A DNA stretch of 45,196 nt from a bacterium (GCA_018654605.1 JABILG010000011.1:1-45196), one strand, 5' to 3'. Shown: positions 28,661-37,673, counted from the stretch's first letter. Numbers and translations: made by a program. Notes: a model not told the origin generated them from the sequence alone.

Positions 28661-29389
28661 CTAATTCTTAGCACAAATTAAATATTCAACATTTCCCTTT
28701 GCCCCTTTAATTGGAGATTCAATGGGGATTGCTACATTCTTATAAAAACCTTGAATAAAAATTTGAACTTTTTCTATAGCTAAATCACGATAAGATTGCT
28801 CTTTTACAATTCCATTCCTGCCTATCTTTTCTTGGCTTAGTTCAAATTGAGGCTTAATTAAACCTAAAAAGATATTTTCTTTATTGCTAAATTCATTAAA
28901 AAAATCTTCAAACTTTGTAATAGAGATGAAAGAAACATCCATAACTATAATATCAATCTCATCATCAATTAGCTCTTTCTTAAGATATCTTGCATTCAAT
29001 CTTTCATAATTTATGACTTTAGGATTATTTCTTAAGTTATAGTCCAATTGACCATAACCAACATCCACACAATAAACTTTAGAGGCACCTTTTTTCAGTA
29101 AGCAATCAGTAAAACCACCTGTAGAAGCCCCAATATCAAGACAGACTTTACCTTCAGGGTTTACATCGAAAAATTTAATAGCTTTCTCTAATTTAAGTCC
29201 TCCTCTACTAACGAAATTATTTTTTAAAAGTTTAATTTCTATTACTGATTTATCATCAATTAACTTTGATGGAACAAGAACTTTTTCACTGTTGACAAAA
29301 ACCTCACCCGAAAGTACATGAACCTGGGCATTGTTCCTAGAAGGAAATATATTCCTTTCAGCTAATAATAAATCAAGTCTTTTTCTCAT
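28661..29389 (-). CDS. tlyA: TlyA-family rRNA 2'-O-methyltransferase
   Basis: TlyA proteins are ribosomal RNA 2'-O-methyltransferases, some of which are described as hemolysins. The 242-residue protein has an N-terminal S4 RNA-binding domain (about 1-65, KRLDLLLAERNIFPSRNNAQ). An FtsJ/RrmJ-type Rossmann domain follows, with the SAM site CLDIGASTGGFTDCLLKKGA and DVGYGQLDYNLR, then DIIVMDVSFIS and LIKPQFE. The S4 domain is complete, as in longer TlyA forms. It is divergent from mutT (51 bp gap) and convergent with the transaldolase. Confidence 0.92.
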   Translation of the reverse strand: MRKRLDLLLAERNIFPSRNNAQVHVLSGEVFVNSEKVLVPSKLIDDKSVIEIKLLKNNFVSRGGLKLEKAIKFFDVNPEGKVCLDIGASTGGFTDCLLKKGASKVYCVDVGYGQLDYNLRNNPKVINYERLNARYLKKELIDDEIDIIVMDVSFISITKFEDFFNEFSNKENIFLGLIKPQFELSQEKIGRNGIVKEQSYRDLAIEKVQIFIQGFYKNVAIPIESPIKGAKGNVEYLICAKN

Positions 29390-29440
29390 AATCTTAACTA
29401 TTTACCAATAAAGTTAATATTAAGTATTCTAAACTTAATT

Positions 29441-29854
29441 ATGAAGGAAATAATTGTAAACAGGAAAAAAAACATTAAGGTCTGTTGCTGTGTTATTCAG
29501 TTTCAAAAGAAAATACTGATTCTAAGAAGAAAACATCCTGGACCAAGGGATGGATTATGGGAGTTCCCTGGTGGCAAACAAGAAAATGAAACATCTGTTG
29601 AATGCGCAAGAAGAGAGGTCTATGAGGAGATTGAATTTAAAATAAACAATATAGAATCTCTATGTAAAGTAACCAAAGAATATAAAGATATAAATATTGA
29701 ATTAGAAAGTTTTATTACTTTTACTGATTTTATCTTCAAACCCGTTCTCAAAGTTCATGATGCTTATAAGTGGGCATCTTTATCCGAATTGACCAACTAT
29801 GACTTTCCTTCAGCAAATCAGGAAATTATTGATATACTTACTAACAATGGATAG
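29441..29854 (+). CDS. mutT: MutT-type NUDIX hydrolase
   Basis: This is a NUDIX pyrophosphohydrolase probably cleaning 8-oxo-dGTP from the nucleotide pool. In 137 residues the opening ILRRKHPGPRDGLWEFPGGK and the Nudix box G-x5-E-x7-R-E-x2-E-E (GGKQENETSVECARREVYEE) are complete. WEFPGGK and the length match MutT more than other Nudix subfamilies. The 3' end overlaps the next gene by 8 nt in the sequence ATGGATAG, so translation of the two is coupled. Confidence 0.85.
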   Translation: MKEIIVNRKKNIKVCCCVIQFQKKILILRRKHPGPRDGLWEFPGGKQENETSVECARREVYEEIEFKINNIESLCKVTKEYKDINIELESFITFTDFIFKPVLKVHDAYKWASLSELTNYDFPSANQEIIDILTNNG

Positions 29855-30317
29855 AAAAATTTTTCCAGACGTGCTTGAAAATGTATCAATCGATCATTCC
29901 ATCTTGTATTCAGAGAATCCTTCAATTTTATATTTTTCAATGAACCAACTTGAAATCTACCTAGAATCATATGCATTTGACAACCTTATCGCAGCAGTTT
30001 CTACTTGCCCTCAAATTTATTTAGAAAAGGGCTTAGACCTAAATGAAACCTTTCACAAAATTAGTCCATCAGAAATAGACTTATCAACAGAAGAGTCTAA
30101 ATACGTTGTAGATAGAATTGTATCGCCGGCAAGTATAGCTTGGACTACTCAACAATATTTGCTTCATTTGATTCAAAATACAAATAATCTAAAGAAGCAG
30201 TCAGAATTACTACATAGAAAAAACCTCTTAGAAAGCTCCTTAATTCAACCAGCAAGAGCTGTATCAAAGAGGAAATTTGAGGAATTTCTTTATGGTGTTC
30301 GAAAAAAAAGAAAATAA
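29847..30317 (+). CDS. Uncharacterised 156-residue protein coupled to mutT
   Basis: I do not recognise this family. The ATG at 29847 overlaps the mutT stop by 8 nt; a longer in-frame start at 29799 would lie deep inside mutT and is less likely. The protein is soluble, has no signal peptide or membrane segment, and looks mostly helical. A central stretch contains SPASIAWTTQQYLLHLIQ, and the C terminus is strongly basic (KRKFEEFLYGVRKKRK). Only two Cys/His-type residues cluster, so no metal site is evident. Translational coupling suggests a related housekeeping role, but none is assigned. Confidence 0.75.
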   Translation: MDRKIFPDVLENVSIDHSILYSENPSILYFSMNQLEIYLESYAFDNLIAAVSTCPQIYLEKGLDLNETFHKISPSEIDLSTEESKYVVDRIVSPASIAWTTQQYLLHLIQNTNNLKKQSELLHRKNLLESSLIQPARAVSKRKFEEFLYGVRKKRK

Positions 30318-30411
30318 GAAATATTAGTCTTTCTAATTATATTAGTTATTATTCTCACTAAAGTTGGCGTGGAATTGCCATTAATATCTTATATCTATAG
30401 GGAGGAATATT

Positions 30412-31170
30412 ATGAATTTTAAAAATAAAGTAATTATTGTAACAGGGGGAGGAACTGGGATTGGAAGAAGTACTTGCATTGAGCTCGCGAAGACAGGTAT
30501 CAAACAGGTTATAGGTAATAGAAACGTAGAAAAGGGGAATGAAGTGGTAGAGATAATAAGAAAGAATGGTGGAGAAGCCGAATTCATCCAAACTGATGTA
30601 TCTAAAGCTGAAGACGTTAAGAATCTTGTAGAGTTTACTTTGAATAAGTATGGTCAATTCCAGTATGCGTTCAACAATTCAGGGCTACTTGGTGATGTCG
30701 AGCCTATTGCTACACAAAAGCCTGAAGATTCATCATATATTGTAGATGTAAATATTAAGGGGGTTATTTATTGCTTACACTACCAAATAGAAGAAATGTT
30801 AAAGTACGCTTCAACTGAAAACCCATGTAGCATAGTTAATAATAGTTCTATTCTTTCTCATGCAGCATATGGTGGACTAACAGTCTATTCTGCAACAAAA
30901 CATGCTGTAAGTGGTCTAACAAAGGGGGCGGCTTTGGAGCTTGCCCAATCAAACATTAGAGTTAATGCTGTGGGACCAGGTCCCATTAGAACACCTATGC
31001 TAGAAAATCCTACTGATGGTCATCCAGAACAATTTGGTGGAATGGTTCCAATGAACAGGATTGGTGAGCCAAGCGAGATTAGCGATGCAGTTCAGTGGCT
31101 TTTGTCAGAGGAATCAAGTTACGTAACTGGTCACACACTTATGATTGACGGTGGTTTTTGTGCACAATAA
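30412..31170 (+). CDS. Short-chain dehydrogenase/reductase (SDR)
   Basis: This is a classical SDR of 252 residues. It has the dinucleotide motif VTGGGTGIGRST (7-18), the NNSG-type strand FNNSGLLGD, a catalytic Ser in NNSSILSH, Tyr and Lys in YSATK (about 157-161), and the C-terminal GEPSEISDAVQWLLSEESSYVTGHTLMIDGGF. It resembles glucose-1-dehydrogenase/3-oxoacyl-ACP-reductase-like SDRs of unknown substrate. A very strong ribosome site (GGGAGGAA) precedes the ATG. The 94-bp upstream gap contains no terminator and no clear promoter. The MFS gene follows in the same direction after 102 bp. Confidence 0.88.
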   Translation: MNFKNKVIIVTGGGTGIGRSTCIELAKTGIKQVIGNRNVEKGNEVVEIIRKNGGEAEFIQTDVSKAEDVKNLVEFTLNKYGQFQYAFNNSGLLGDVEPIATQKPEDSSYIVDVNIKGVIYCLHYQIEEMLKYASTENPCSIVNNSSILSHAAYGGLTVYSATKHAVSGLTKGAALELAQSNIRVNAVGPGPIRTPMLENPTDGHPEQFGGMVPMNRIGEPSEISDAVQWLLSEESSYVTGHTLMIDGGFCAQ

Positions 31171-31272
31171 AGATTTGTCTAATCAAGGACTAATAAGATA
31201 AGCTTAATTTGATTGTATGCAAAGTATTAGAAGCTCTGAACAAATATATAGTTTCTTGGTTATTGTATTCAA

Positions 31273-32430
31273 ATGAATTTTTTACTTCTATATGTATTCT
31301 TAGATGTAGTGGCTTTTAGTTCTGTAATAATCTCAGTCCTTCCTTTTCATGCAAAAATGCTGGGAGCCGGTCCGTTTTTGGTAACAATCTACATATCGAC
31401 TTTTTCATTTATACAGTTTTTTGCTTCTCCATTCCTCGGAAGATTGTCTGACAAGCTAGGGAGAAAACCTCTTCTTGTTTCATCATCCGTCGCCGATATG
31501 ATCTCTCATACAATTATGGCCTTTGCTAGCACATTGCCTATGCTATTTATTTCTCGATTGGTAGCTGGGTTATTTTCTTGTAATATCTCCGTTGGTTCAG
31601 CACTTGTCTCAGATTTAACCTCTACAAAAGAAAGGACAAAACAGGTAGGGAGGTTTAATTCAGCATATAGTTTAGGATTTGCGATTGGTCCTCTTATTGG
31701 GGGCTATTTAGCAGGAACAGATAGCTTGAATCCAACCTATTTCAACTCCTCAATCTTCGCGGCTTTAATTAACATTGTTAATATCTTTATATTAATATTC
31801 TTCTTGAAATCACCAGATAACAAAAAGACTAATATTAACTATCCCTCTGAGAAAAAAAACACCATTCTCTCTTTGTTGAGAATAAAGAACCTTACTTATC
31901 TGTTTGTCCTATATTTTCTAGTTAATTTCGTCTTTTCTGGATTAAATGGAATCTTCGCGTTATGGTCCGAAGCAAAATTTCAGTGGGGGCCTCAGCAAAT
32001 AGGCATAATGATGTCTTTTGTTGGCATACTACTTGCTTTCCACCAAGCTGTAACAATTAACCTTTTTATTAAGAAATTGAACGAAAAGAAAACCATCTTT
32101 ATTTCGATACTTTCTATTTTTATCGGCATTTACACATTAACTATATCTTACAATTATCTGTTTTTATCTATAGCTATATTCTTCTGCACTATGGGTATAG
32201 GGATACTTAACCCTACAATTAATAGCTTAATAACTATGAGCTCAAAGGAGAACCAGACTGGTTCTGCCTTGAGTATAAATCAATCTGGTCTAAGTATAGC
32301 AAGATTCACCGGTCAGCCCTTTTCTGGATTTTTCTTTCAAAGTTTTACTATTAATACTCCCTTATATATAGGACTGTTTATCCTCCTACTAATTAAAGTA
32401 ATTTATTTCAAGAGACTGATAAAAAATTAA
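31273..32430 (+). CDS. MFS drug-efflux-type transporter
   Basis: This 385-residue protein has about twelve helices. The first-half motif A reads FLGRLSDKLGRKPLLVSS, and helix 5 carries the antiporter-type SLGFAIGPLIGGYLAG (motif C), placing it in the TetA/DHA1 proton-antiporter group. The substrate is unknown. It has no Shine-Dalgarno; the 102-bp gap to the SDR contains no obvious terminator, so the two may be cotranscribed. Its stop shares TTAA with the TPR gene on the other strand. Confidence 0.85.
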   Translation: MNFLLLYVFLDVVAFSSVIISVLPFHAKMLGAGPFLVTIYISTFSFIQFFASPFLGRLSDKLGRKPLLVSSSVADMISHTIMAFASTLPMLFISRLVAGLFSCNISVGSALVSDLTSTKERTKQVGRFNSAYSLGFAIGPLIGGYLAGTDSLNPTYFNSSIFAALINIVNIFILIFFLKSPDNKKTNINYPSEKKNTILSLLRIKNLTYLFVLYFLVNFVFSGLNGIFALWSEAKFQWGPQQIGIMMSFVGILLAFHQAVTINLFIKKLNEKKTIFISILSIFIGIYTLTISYNYLFLSIAIFFCTMGIGILNPTINSLITMSSKENQTGSALSINQSGLSIARFTGQPFSGFFFQSFTINTPLYIGLFILLLIKVIYFKRLIKN

Positions 32431-33122
32431 GTGTCTTCGGAAGCAATTGAATCGACAACTCTATAACTAGAAACTATTCCGGCAACATTCTGAAAAAATC
32501 CAAAATGCTCTTCTTTAAGTATGTTCATCAACTTGTCGCCCTCTTCATGCATATTGTTCTGAAAGCATGTTGAAGCAGCAATTGGATAAAGCTGATAGAA
32601 GTCTGGCTTTGCCCTTAAAGCTCTTCCAAAAGCCCGTATGGCGTTAGTAAGCTCCCCTAGTCCTTTATAGGAAAGCCCCAGCAAGTAGTTTTTTTCAAAC
32701 CTATATGCTTTATCTTCAAGCTTGGAAAATATTTCTACCGAAGTTCTAAAGAAACCCTGCTCAAGGCATTTTGAACCTATTTGGACAATAGTATCTTTAT
32801 TTAAAGGGAGTGCCTTTGAAATCTTAGTGTAGAGATCCTGCGCTTCAGCATCTCTGCCTAAACTAAAAAGACAGCTGGCCTCAATAAGCATCTTGTCAAA
32901 ACCATGAGGACTTTCATATAAAATCTCAGACAAACAAAGCAAGGACTCACTGTATCTTTTAGAATTCATAAGAGTTATAGATTTGTTTACTAAGGCATCA
33001 GAATCATCGGGATTCTTACTTAAAAGTTCATCATAGATTTCAATTGCTCTTTTGTGATTCCCAGCCCTTGTTTCTTCAAATGCATCCCTTAATGAATTGT
33101 TTAATTTTCCTTGTTCTTCCAT
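32427..33122 (-). CDS. Tetratricopeptide-repeat protein
   Basis: This 231-residue protein consists of TPR-like helix pairs, the clearest being HKRAIEIYDELLSKNPDDSD (about 18-37) and the repeats ending KALPLNKDT and RALRAKPDFYQLYP. There is no signal peptide or membrane helix, so it is a cytoplasmic scaffold-type protein. It stands alone, convergent with the MFS gene and codirectional with the GT-C-like gene 40 bp upstream. The binding partner is not evident. Confidence 0.8.
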   Translation of the reverse strand: MEEQGKLNNSLRDAFEETRAGNHKRAIEIYDELLSKNPDDSDALVNKSITLMNSKRYSESLLCLSEILYESPHGFDKMLIEASCLFSLGRDAEAQDLYTKISKALPLNKDTIVQIGSKCLEQGFFRTSVEIFSKLEDKAYRFEKNYLLGLSYKGLGELTNAIRAFGRALRAKPDFYQLYPIAASTCFQNNMHEEGDKLMNILKEEHFGFFQNVAGIVSSYRVVDSIASEDT

Positions 33123-33161
33123 ATATTAAAAATAACATATTTACTGAATCTTTTATGAAGC

Positions 33162-35108
33162 CTAAAAATTATGAAATTGATTAAGGTATATTATGTCAAA
33201 CTTATCATCTGAAAAAATAGAAAACGATTTATTGTCATCCAATATTGAACTCCAAAACTCGAAATATTCTTTTCTTGGGTAGCCCCATGGAGTAACTTTG
33301 GATTTAGGAAAGATTAGCAAGAAACCTTCCTCTACCTTTAATTTTAAGAAAAGTTTATATTCTTTAGCATTGTAAGCATTTGATGTAAAAAGAAAATAAT
33401 CAATTGGTGCGATATCGAGTTCAAAATATTGTATATAAGAACCTGCACCATAGATTATCACCTTATCTTTCGCTGCTAATATTTTTTTTAGATGATTAAT
33501 TTGTTTAACATCAGTATTAATTTTTCTTGCTTTAAAAGCTGAGTTGGATGCCAAGAATCTATATTGATTATTAATTATAGTTGGCACTCCATACTTGTTA
33601 AAAGCAAGTGGAAAAAGTAAAAGGATAATTGGCATTACCTTTATTATTTTAAATTTTGAAAATCTCTGACTAAAGGATTTGAAAAACTTCGAATTTAAGT
33701 CTATATAAATAAAAAAAAGTATTAAGAAAGAAGTGCTAACACTAATAAATGAGAGAATAGTATTTTTATAGAAACAAAAAGTAAAATTAACAATTGTTAA
33801 GAATATTAGGAAGACATATGTATTTAATTTCTCTTTTCTTATTCCTGAGATTTTAAGCGCAATATTTGAGGATAGTAGTCCCATGAACAATAGCGCTAGC
33901 CAAATTATAGAAAATTTTTGAATTTTATTTGATTGAATGGAATATTTAAGAAACTGCTTGGTCCCAATATTCTCTCCAAAGGAATAGACATAAATATAAA
34001 TGAGACTAAAGACTGTTATAAAGATTACTAATTTAATTAAGTTTTGCTTAATCCAGGAAACAAAAGCGCTTAATATATTCATTTTCGCCTCGAACAAAGA
34101 GATTACAAAAAGAGTGACGAAATAAGCTATAGAATACAGAATTCCCATGTTGAATGAAAAAATCAGTACTATTATCAATGTTGCAAATAATCTCTTTGAT
34201 TTAATGCCACAAATAGCCGCGACTAAAGCTAACAGTAACCATAAGTCAGCTCTTAACGGAGAATATTGAACAAATACGGACCCGAACTTCATATCAATTA
34301 AATAAAATCTTAAAAATACTATCGTAAAAGAAGCTAGTATTAAGATATATTTGCTTCTTATTAACAAATCTAATAATTTATAGAGTCCTATTAGGTAGAT
34401 AAAAAGAACTAAATTCAAAAAGACATAAAAATTATAAATTTCAAAACCTATCATGTCCCAAAGCGCGATAAGTAAGGGTATTAGCAGGTCATATTGAAAA
34501 TAAACTGAACTAATATCAACTTTATTTAGTATCCCCAATGCAGGAATAGCAAAGAACTCCAGATCATATTGTTGCAAAAAGCCAACAGGCAAGATGGAAC
34601 AGAAGAAAATAAGAACGATGTAAGAGTACAGCCTTCTTTTGGAATCATCTCTAACGATAGCTATATAAAATAAGCAAGTATAAAAGAAAAAAAATAGCCA
34701 AGAATTAAAATTATATAATTGATATTCTTGAAATTGCCAATAAAAATTAGAGGCTTTTAAATTACTACTTATCCAAATTGTAAGAAAAATTAAAATAAAA
34801 GAAAACAAAATATAATTTTGTAAAACATTATTCACTTTTATTAACGAAAGATCTCTTTTTCTTGTTAGGTATAAATTTAATAATATATATAAAAAAGCCA
34901 AGATAGTAAGAAGGAAGGACTCTATTCCAGTATTAGCTAAAGACCAATAATTATTAAAAGATGGAAAAAAGTCTGGATGAGGGACTTTATACATTGGAAT
35001 ATTAACTAAGAAAGGGAAAAAACCAAAAAGTACATAAATAGGTAAAATAAATATGATTGGATAATAGGCATGAGCATTAAGATTCTCGCTACTATTATCA
35101 CTATTCAT
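33162..35108 (-). CDS. Polytopic membrane protein, probable GT-C-type glycosyltransferase
   Basis: This 648-residue protein has about a dozen or more membrane helices and a C-terminal soluble part (about 515-648). The layout matches polyprenyl-phosphate-sugar-dependent GT-C transferases and Gtr-type serotype-modifying enzymes. No family motif is decisive; an acidic segment after the early helices (QQYDLEFFAIP) could be the catalytic loop. Context supports the call: a Dpm1-like GT2 and a GtrA flippase lie within 6 kb. A TATAAT (35115-35120, minus strand) ends 6 nt before the ATG, suggesting a leaderless message. A different polytopic function is possible. Confidence 0.6.
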   Translation of the reverse strand: MNSDNSSENLNAHAYYPIIFILPIYVLFGFFPFLVNIPMYKVPHPDFFPSFNNYWSLANTGIESFLLTILAFLYILLNLYLTRKRDLSLIKVNNVLQNYILFSFILIFLTIWISSNLKASNFYWQFQEYQLYNFNSWLFFFFYTCLFYIAIVRDDSKRRLYSYIVLIFFCSILPVGFLQQYDLEFFAIPALGILNKVDISSVYFQYDLLIPLLIALWDMIGFEIYNFYVFLNLVLFIYLIGLYKLLDLLIRSKYILILASFTIVFLRFYLIDMKFGSVFVQYSPLRADLWLLLALVAAICGIKSKRLFATLIIVLIFSFNMGILYSIAYFVTLFVISLFEAKMNILSAFVSWIKQNLIKLVIFITVFSLIYIYVYSFGENIGTKQFLKYSIQSNKIQKFSIIWLALLFMGLLSSNIALKISGIRKEKLNTYVFLIFLTIVNFTFCFYKNTILSFISVSTSFLILFFIYIDLNSKFFKSFSQRFSKFKIIKVMPIILLLFPLAFNKYGVPTIINNQYRFLASNSAFKARKINTDVKQINHLKKILAAKDKVIIYGAGSYIQYFELDIAPIDYFLFTSNAYNAKEYKLFLKLKVEEGFLLIFPKSKVTPWGYPRKEYFEFWSSILDDNKSFSIFSDDKFDIIYLNQFHNF

Positions 35109-35218
35109 CTCACAATTATAGTCATATTATCAAAAAAAGTACCTAAAAAAATAATTGTAGTTTGTTTTTTTGTATCTCAGGGTTAAAATACAAAATATTA
35201 ATTTTGGTTAGGGATTTA

Positions 35219-35974
35219 ATGAAAAAGAAAATAATTATATTGTCTGGCGGTTTTGATCCTATACATTCTGGTCATATATCTATGTTTGAAGAAGCACGAG
35301 AACTTGGAAGCATTGTAGTGTTGCTAAATTCTGACGAATGGCTTATAAGAAAGAAAGGTAGCTTTTTTATGGACTGGGAAGATAGAGAATCAGTTGCAAA
35401 GAATATTTCTGGAGTTATAGATGTTCTTCATTTTAATGATGACGATGGAACGGCGGTTCAAGGTATCGTCGACGTAGCTAAAAAATATCCTAATCATGAT
35501 ATTTCATTTGCAAATGGCGGAGATAGAAACAAGCAAACAACTCCTGAAACTAAATTCTGCTCTAAAAATGGAATCAACGAAGTATTTAATGTTGGTGGAG
35601 GAAAGACTCAATCTTCTAGCAACATCTTAGACAAATGGAGGGACTCACCTATGCCCCGTCCTTGGGGAGAATGGCATTCATACAAAGAATTTGATATAGA
35701 TAATGCTAAAGCAAAATTAAAATCTTTAATTGTAAAACCTGGCCAAAAACTATCTTATCAAAAGCATAATCAAAGAAGTGAACATTGGTTTATAATAAAA
35801 GGTAATGCAACTATTGTTTTAAATGATAAAGAGTATACCGTTAAAACCTTTAAACATTTTGATATAGCAGTAAACGAATGGCATCAACTTGTAAATAACG
35901 GCTCCGAAGAACTCATAGTGGTTGAGGTTCAATACGGTAAAGCATGTGTTGAAGAGGATATAGAAAGAAAATAA
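35219..35974 (+). CDS. Nucleotidyltransferase fused to a mannose-6-phosphate-isomerase-type cupin
   Basis: Two catalytic-looking domains share one 251-residue chain. Residues 1-125 are a cytidylyltransferase-like (HIGH-superfamily) domain with SGGFDPIHSGHISM, where His16-x-x-His19 forms the HxGH nucleotide-binding motif, as in RfaE/HldE and TagD. Residues 147-245 are a cupin resembling the C-terminal domain of type II phosphomannose isomerases (RPWGEWHSYKEF, LSYQKHNQRSEHWFIIKG, EWHQLVNNGSEEL, VEVQYGKACVEEDI), with His183, His189 and His222 as likely metal ligands. The ATG at 35219 follows a TTAGGGA ribosome site; a longer TTG start at 35162 is rejected. It should isomerise and activate a sugar phosphate, but the sugar is unknown. 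GT2 follows 1 nt later. Confidence 0.85.
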   Translation: MKKKIIILSGGFDPIHSGHISMFEEARELGSIVVLLNSDEWLIRKKGSFFMDWEDRESVAKNISGVIDVLHFNDDDGTAVQGIVDVAKKYPNHDISFANGGDRNKQTTPETKFCSKNGINEVFNVGGGKTQSSSNILDKWRDSPMPRPWGEWHSYKEFDIDNAKAKLKSLIVKPGQKLSYQKHNQRSEHWFIIKGNATIVLNDKEYTVKTFKHFDIAVNEWHQLVNNGSEELIVVEVQYGKACVEEDIERK

Positions 35975-35975
35975 A

Positions 35976-36662
35976 TTGAAATCCTTAAATATTGTCATAC
36001 CTTGCTTAAAAGAAGCAGAGAATCTTAAATTCCTGCTTCCTCAAATTATCGAAATTTTAGATTCTACTAACGTTGAATATGAAATCATTATTGTTGATAG
36101 CTGTACACCTATGGATGATACCCCAGATGTATGCTCAACATTTCAGAATGTTACTTATGTAAACACCCTAGGTGTAGATAATTATGGAAGTGCTGTCAAA
36201 ACAGGAATTAAGACAATATCTAAAGAGTTCACATTGTTTATGGATGCAGATGGATCTCATAACCCTAAATTAATACCTAAGATAATGGAAAGAATCGGGG
36301 AAAACGGTATCTGCATAGCGTCTAGGTATTGTTTGGGCGGAAAAACAAACGATAAAGTCACCTCGATTTTCTTATCAAAACTTTTAAACTTTGTTTATTC
36401 ACTCATTTTAAGAATTAATTGTTCAGATTGGTCAGGCAGTTTTAAAATGTACGAGACTAAGCTGTTAAAAGGAATTAATCTCAAATCTGAAAATTTTGAT
36501 ATAATCCCCGAAATTGTATTTAAAACGACAAAATTAAACAATATAAAAGAAATAAGAGAAGTTCCGTACACCTTTGATACTAGGGTTCATGGTAAGACTA
36601 AAAGGAAACTAAAAACTTACTTAGATTTTTTTGTAACACTGCTTAAATTAAGATTCAGCTAA
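35976..36662 (+). CDS. Dpm1-like family 2 glycosyltransferase
   Basis: This 228-residue GT2 enzyme starts NIVIPCLKEAENL and has the metal-binding D90-A-D92 in LFMDADGSHNPKL. SRYCLGGKT and a GSFKMY-type acceptor motif (DWSGSFKMYETKLL) match dolichyl/polyprenyl-phosphate sugar synthases. It lacks C-terminal membrane helices, like Dpm1 itself. It likely loads a sugar onto a polyprenyl phosphate at the inner membrane for the GtrA/GT-C proteins. The start codon is TTG, 1 nt after the previous stop, with no ATG available before the conserved fold begins, so initiation depends on coupling. The end abuts gmd on the other strand. Confidence 0.85.
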   Translation: MKSLNIVIPCLKEAENLKFLLPQIIEILDSTNVEYEIIIVDSCTPMDDTPDVCSTFQNVTYVNTLGVDNYGSAVKTGIKTISKEFTLFMDADGSHNPKLIPKIMERIGENGICIASRYCLGGKTNDKVTSIFLSKLLNFVYSLILRINCSDWSGSFKMYETKLLKGINLKSENFDIIPEIVFKTTKLNNIKEIREVPYTFDTRVHGKTKRKLKTYLDFFVTLLKLRFS

Positions 36663-37673
36663 TCAATCTAAGTTAAGCTCATATTTAATCATCATTTCAG
36701 CTAACGACTCAAATTTAGTTTTAGGTTTCCAACCTAATTCTTTACTTGCTTTAGAGCAATCGCCAAGAAGCAAATCAACTTCAGCAGGCCTATAAAATTC
36801 CTTACTGCAGACAACTATCTTCTTCCCGCTATCCTTTGCAATAGCTACAGTATCTACTCCTTCTCCTATCCACTCAAAAGCAATCCCTGCATGATTTAAA
36901 GTAACCTCAACAAACTCTCTAACAGAATGGGTCTCGCCCGTTGAAACAACATAATCATCAGCTTTATCTGCTTGAAGCATTAGATGCATAGCCTCTACGT
37001 AATCACCTGCAAAACCCCAGTCTCTTTTGGCTTCTAAGTTACCAAGCACTAATTGGTCTTGCTTCCCCTTCTTAATTCTAGCTATAGCTTTAGATATCTT
37101 CTTTGTAACGAATTCATTTCCTCTCAAAGGTGATTCATGATTAAACAGTATTCCACAACAACCAAATATATTATATGATTCTCGATAATTCATAGTAATA
37201 AAATGCGAATAAACCTTGGCTACTCCATATGGGGACCTAGGGTAAAAAGGAGTCTCTTCATTTTGAGGAGTTTCCATGACCTTCCCGAACATTTCTGATG
37301 ATGATGCTTGATAAAACTTAGTTTCTGGGGAGATTGATCTTAAAGCCTCTAGTACTCTTAAAGTTCCCAACCCGGTTACTTCTGCTGTATACAAAGGAGT
37401 ATCGAAACTGGCACCAACGAAACTTTGCGCCCCAAGATTGTAAACTTCATCAGGGCTTACTGATTCTATAACATTTCTTATGTTGGTCTCTTCTAATAAT
37501 TCGAACTCTTTAATCTTAACATCCTTCTCAACACCTAAGATTTCAAGTCTTTCAGTATTATAATTAGAATTCCTTCTTGCAGCACCATAAACTTCGTATC
37601 CTTCTTTCAATAAGTGCTGCGCTAGATATGCTCCATCTTGTCCAGTAATACCTGTTATTAAAGCTTTTTTCAT
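36663..37673 (-). CDS. gmd: GDP-mannose 4,6-dehydratase
   Basis: Gmd converts GDP-mannose to GDP-4-keto-6-deoxymannose, the precursor of fucose, rhamnose, perosamine and other deoxy sugars. The 336-residue extended SDR has ALITGITGQDGAYLAQHLL with the NAD(P) glycine motif (about 7-14). The catalytic Ser126-Glu127 is in QASSSEMFGK, and Tyr149/Lys153 are in YPRSPYGVAKVYSH. SPLRGNEFVTKK and the C-terminal RPAEVDLLLGD are typical of Gmd. It is somewhat shorter than E. coli Gmd (~373). A good Shine-Dalgarno (AAAGGAG) and a TATAAT promoter precede it. No Fcl/Rmd/Per partner is certain in the window. Confidence 0.93.
   Translation of the reverse strand: MKKALITGITGQDGAYLAQHLLKEGYEVYGAARRNSNYNTERLEILGVEKDVKIKEFELLEETNIRNVIESVSPDEVYNLGAQSFVGASFDTPLYTAEVTGLGTLRVLEALRSISPETKFYQASSSEMFGKVMETPQNEETPFYPRSPYGVAKVYSHFITMNYRESYNIFGCCGILFNHESPLRGNEFVTKKISKAIARIKKGKQDQLVLGNLEAKRDWGFAGDYVEAMHLMLQADKADDYVVSTGETHSVREFVEVTLNHAGIAFEWIGEGVDTVAIAKDSGKKIVVCSKEFYRPAEVDLLLGDCSKASKELGWKPKTKFESLAEMMIKYELNLD

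Noticed and set aside
30364-30379. Sigma54-like sequence TTGGCGTGGAATTGCC upstream of the SDR gene
   Set aside because: The GG and GC elements are separated by 9 bp instead of the required 10, and no sigma54 activator gene is nearby.
30318-30411. Small inverted repeat ATTAG/CTAAT after the unknown protein as a terminator
   Set aside because: The 5-bp AT-rich stem is too weak and is not followed by a clean T-run.
35162-35221. Upstream TTG start adding 19 residues to the nucleotidyltransferase-cupin protein
   Set aside because: The extension precedes the beta-strand that normally begins the fold, and the ATG at 35219 has a proper ribosome site (TTAGGGA).
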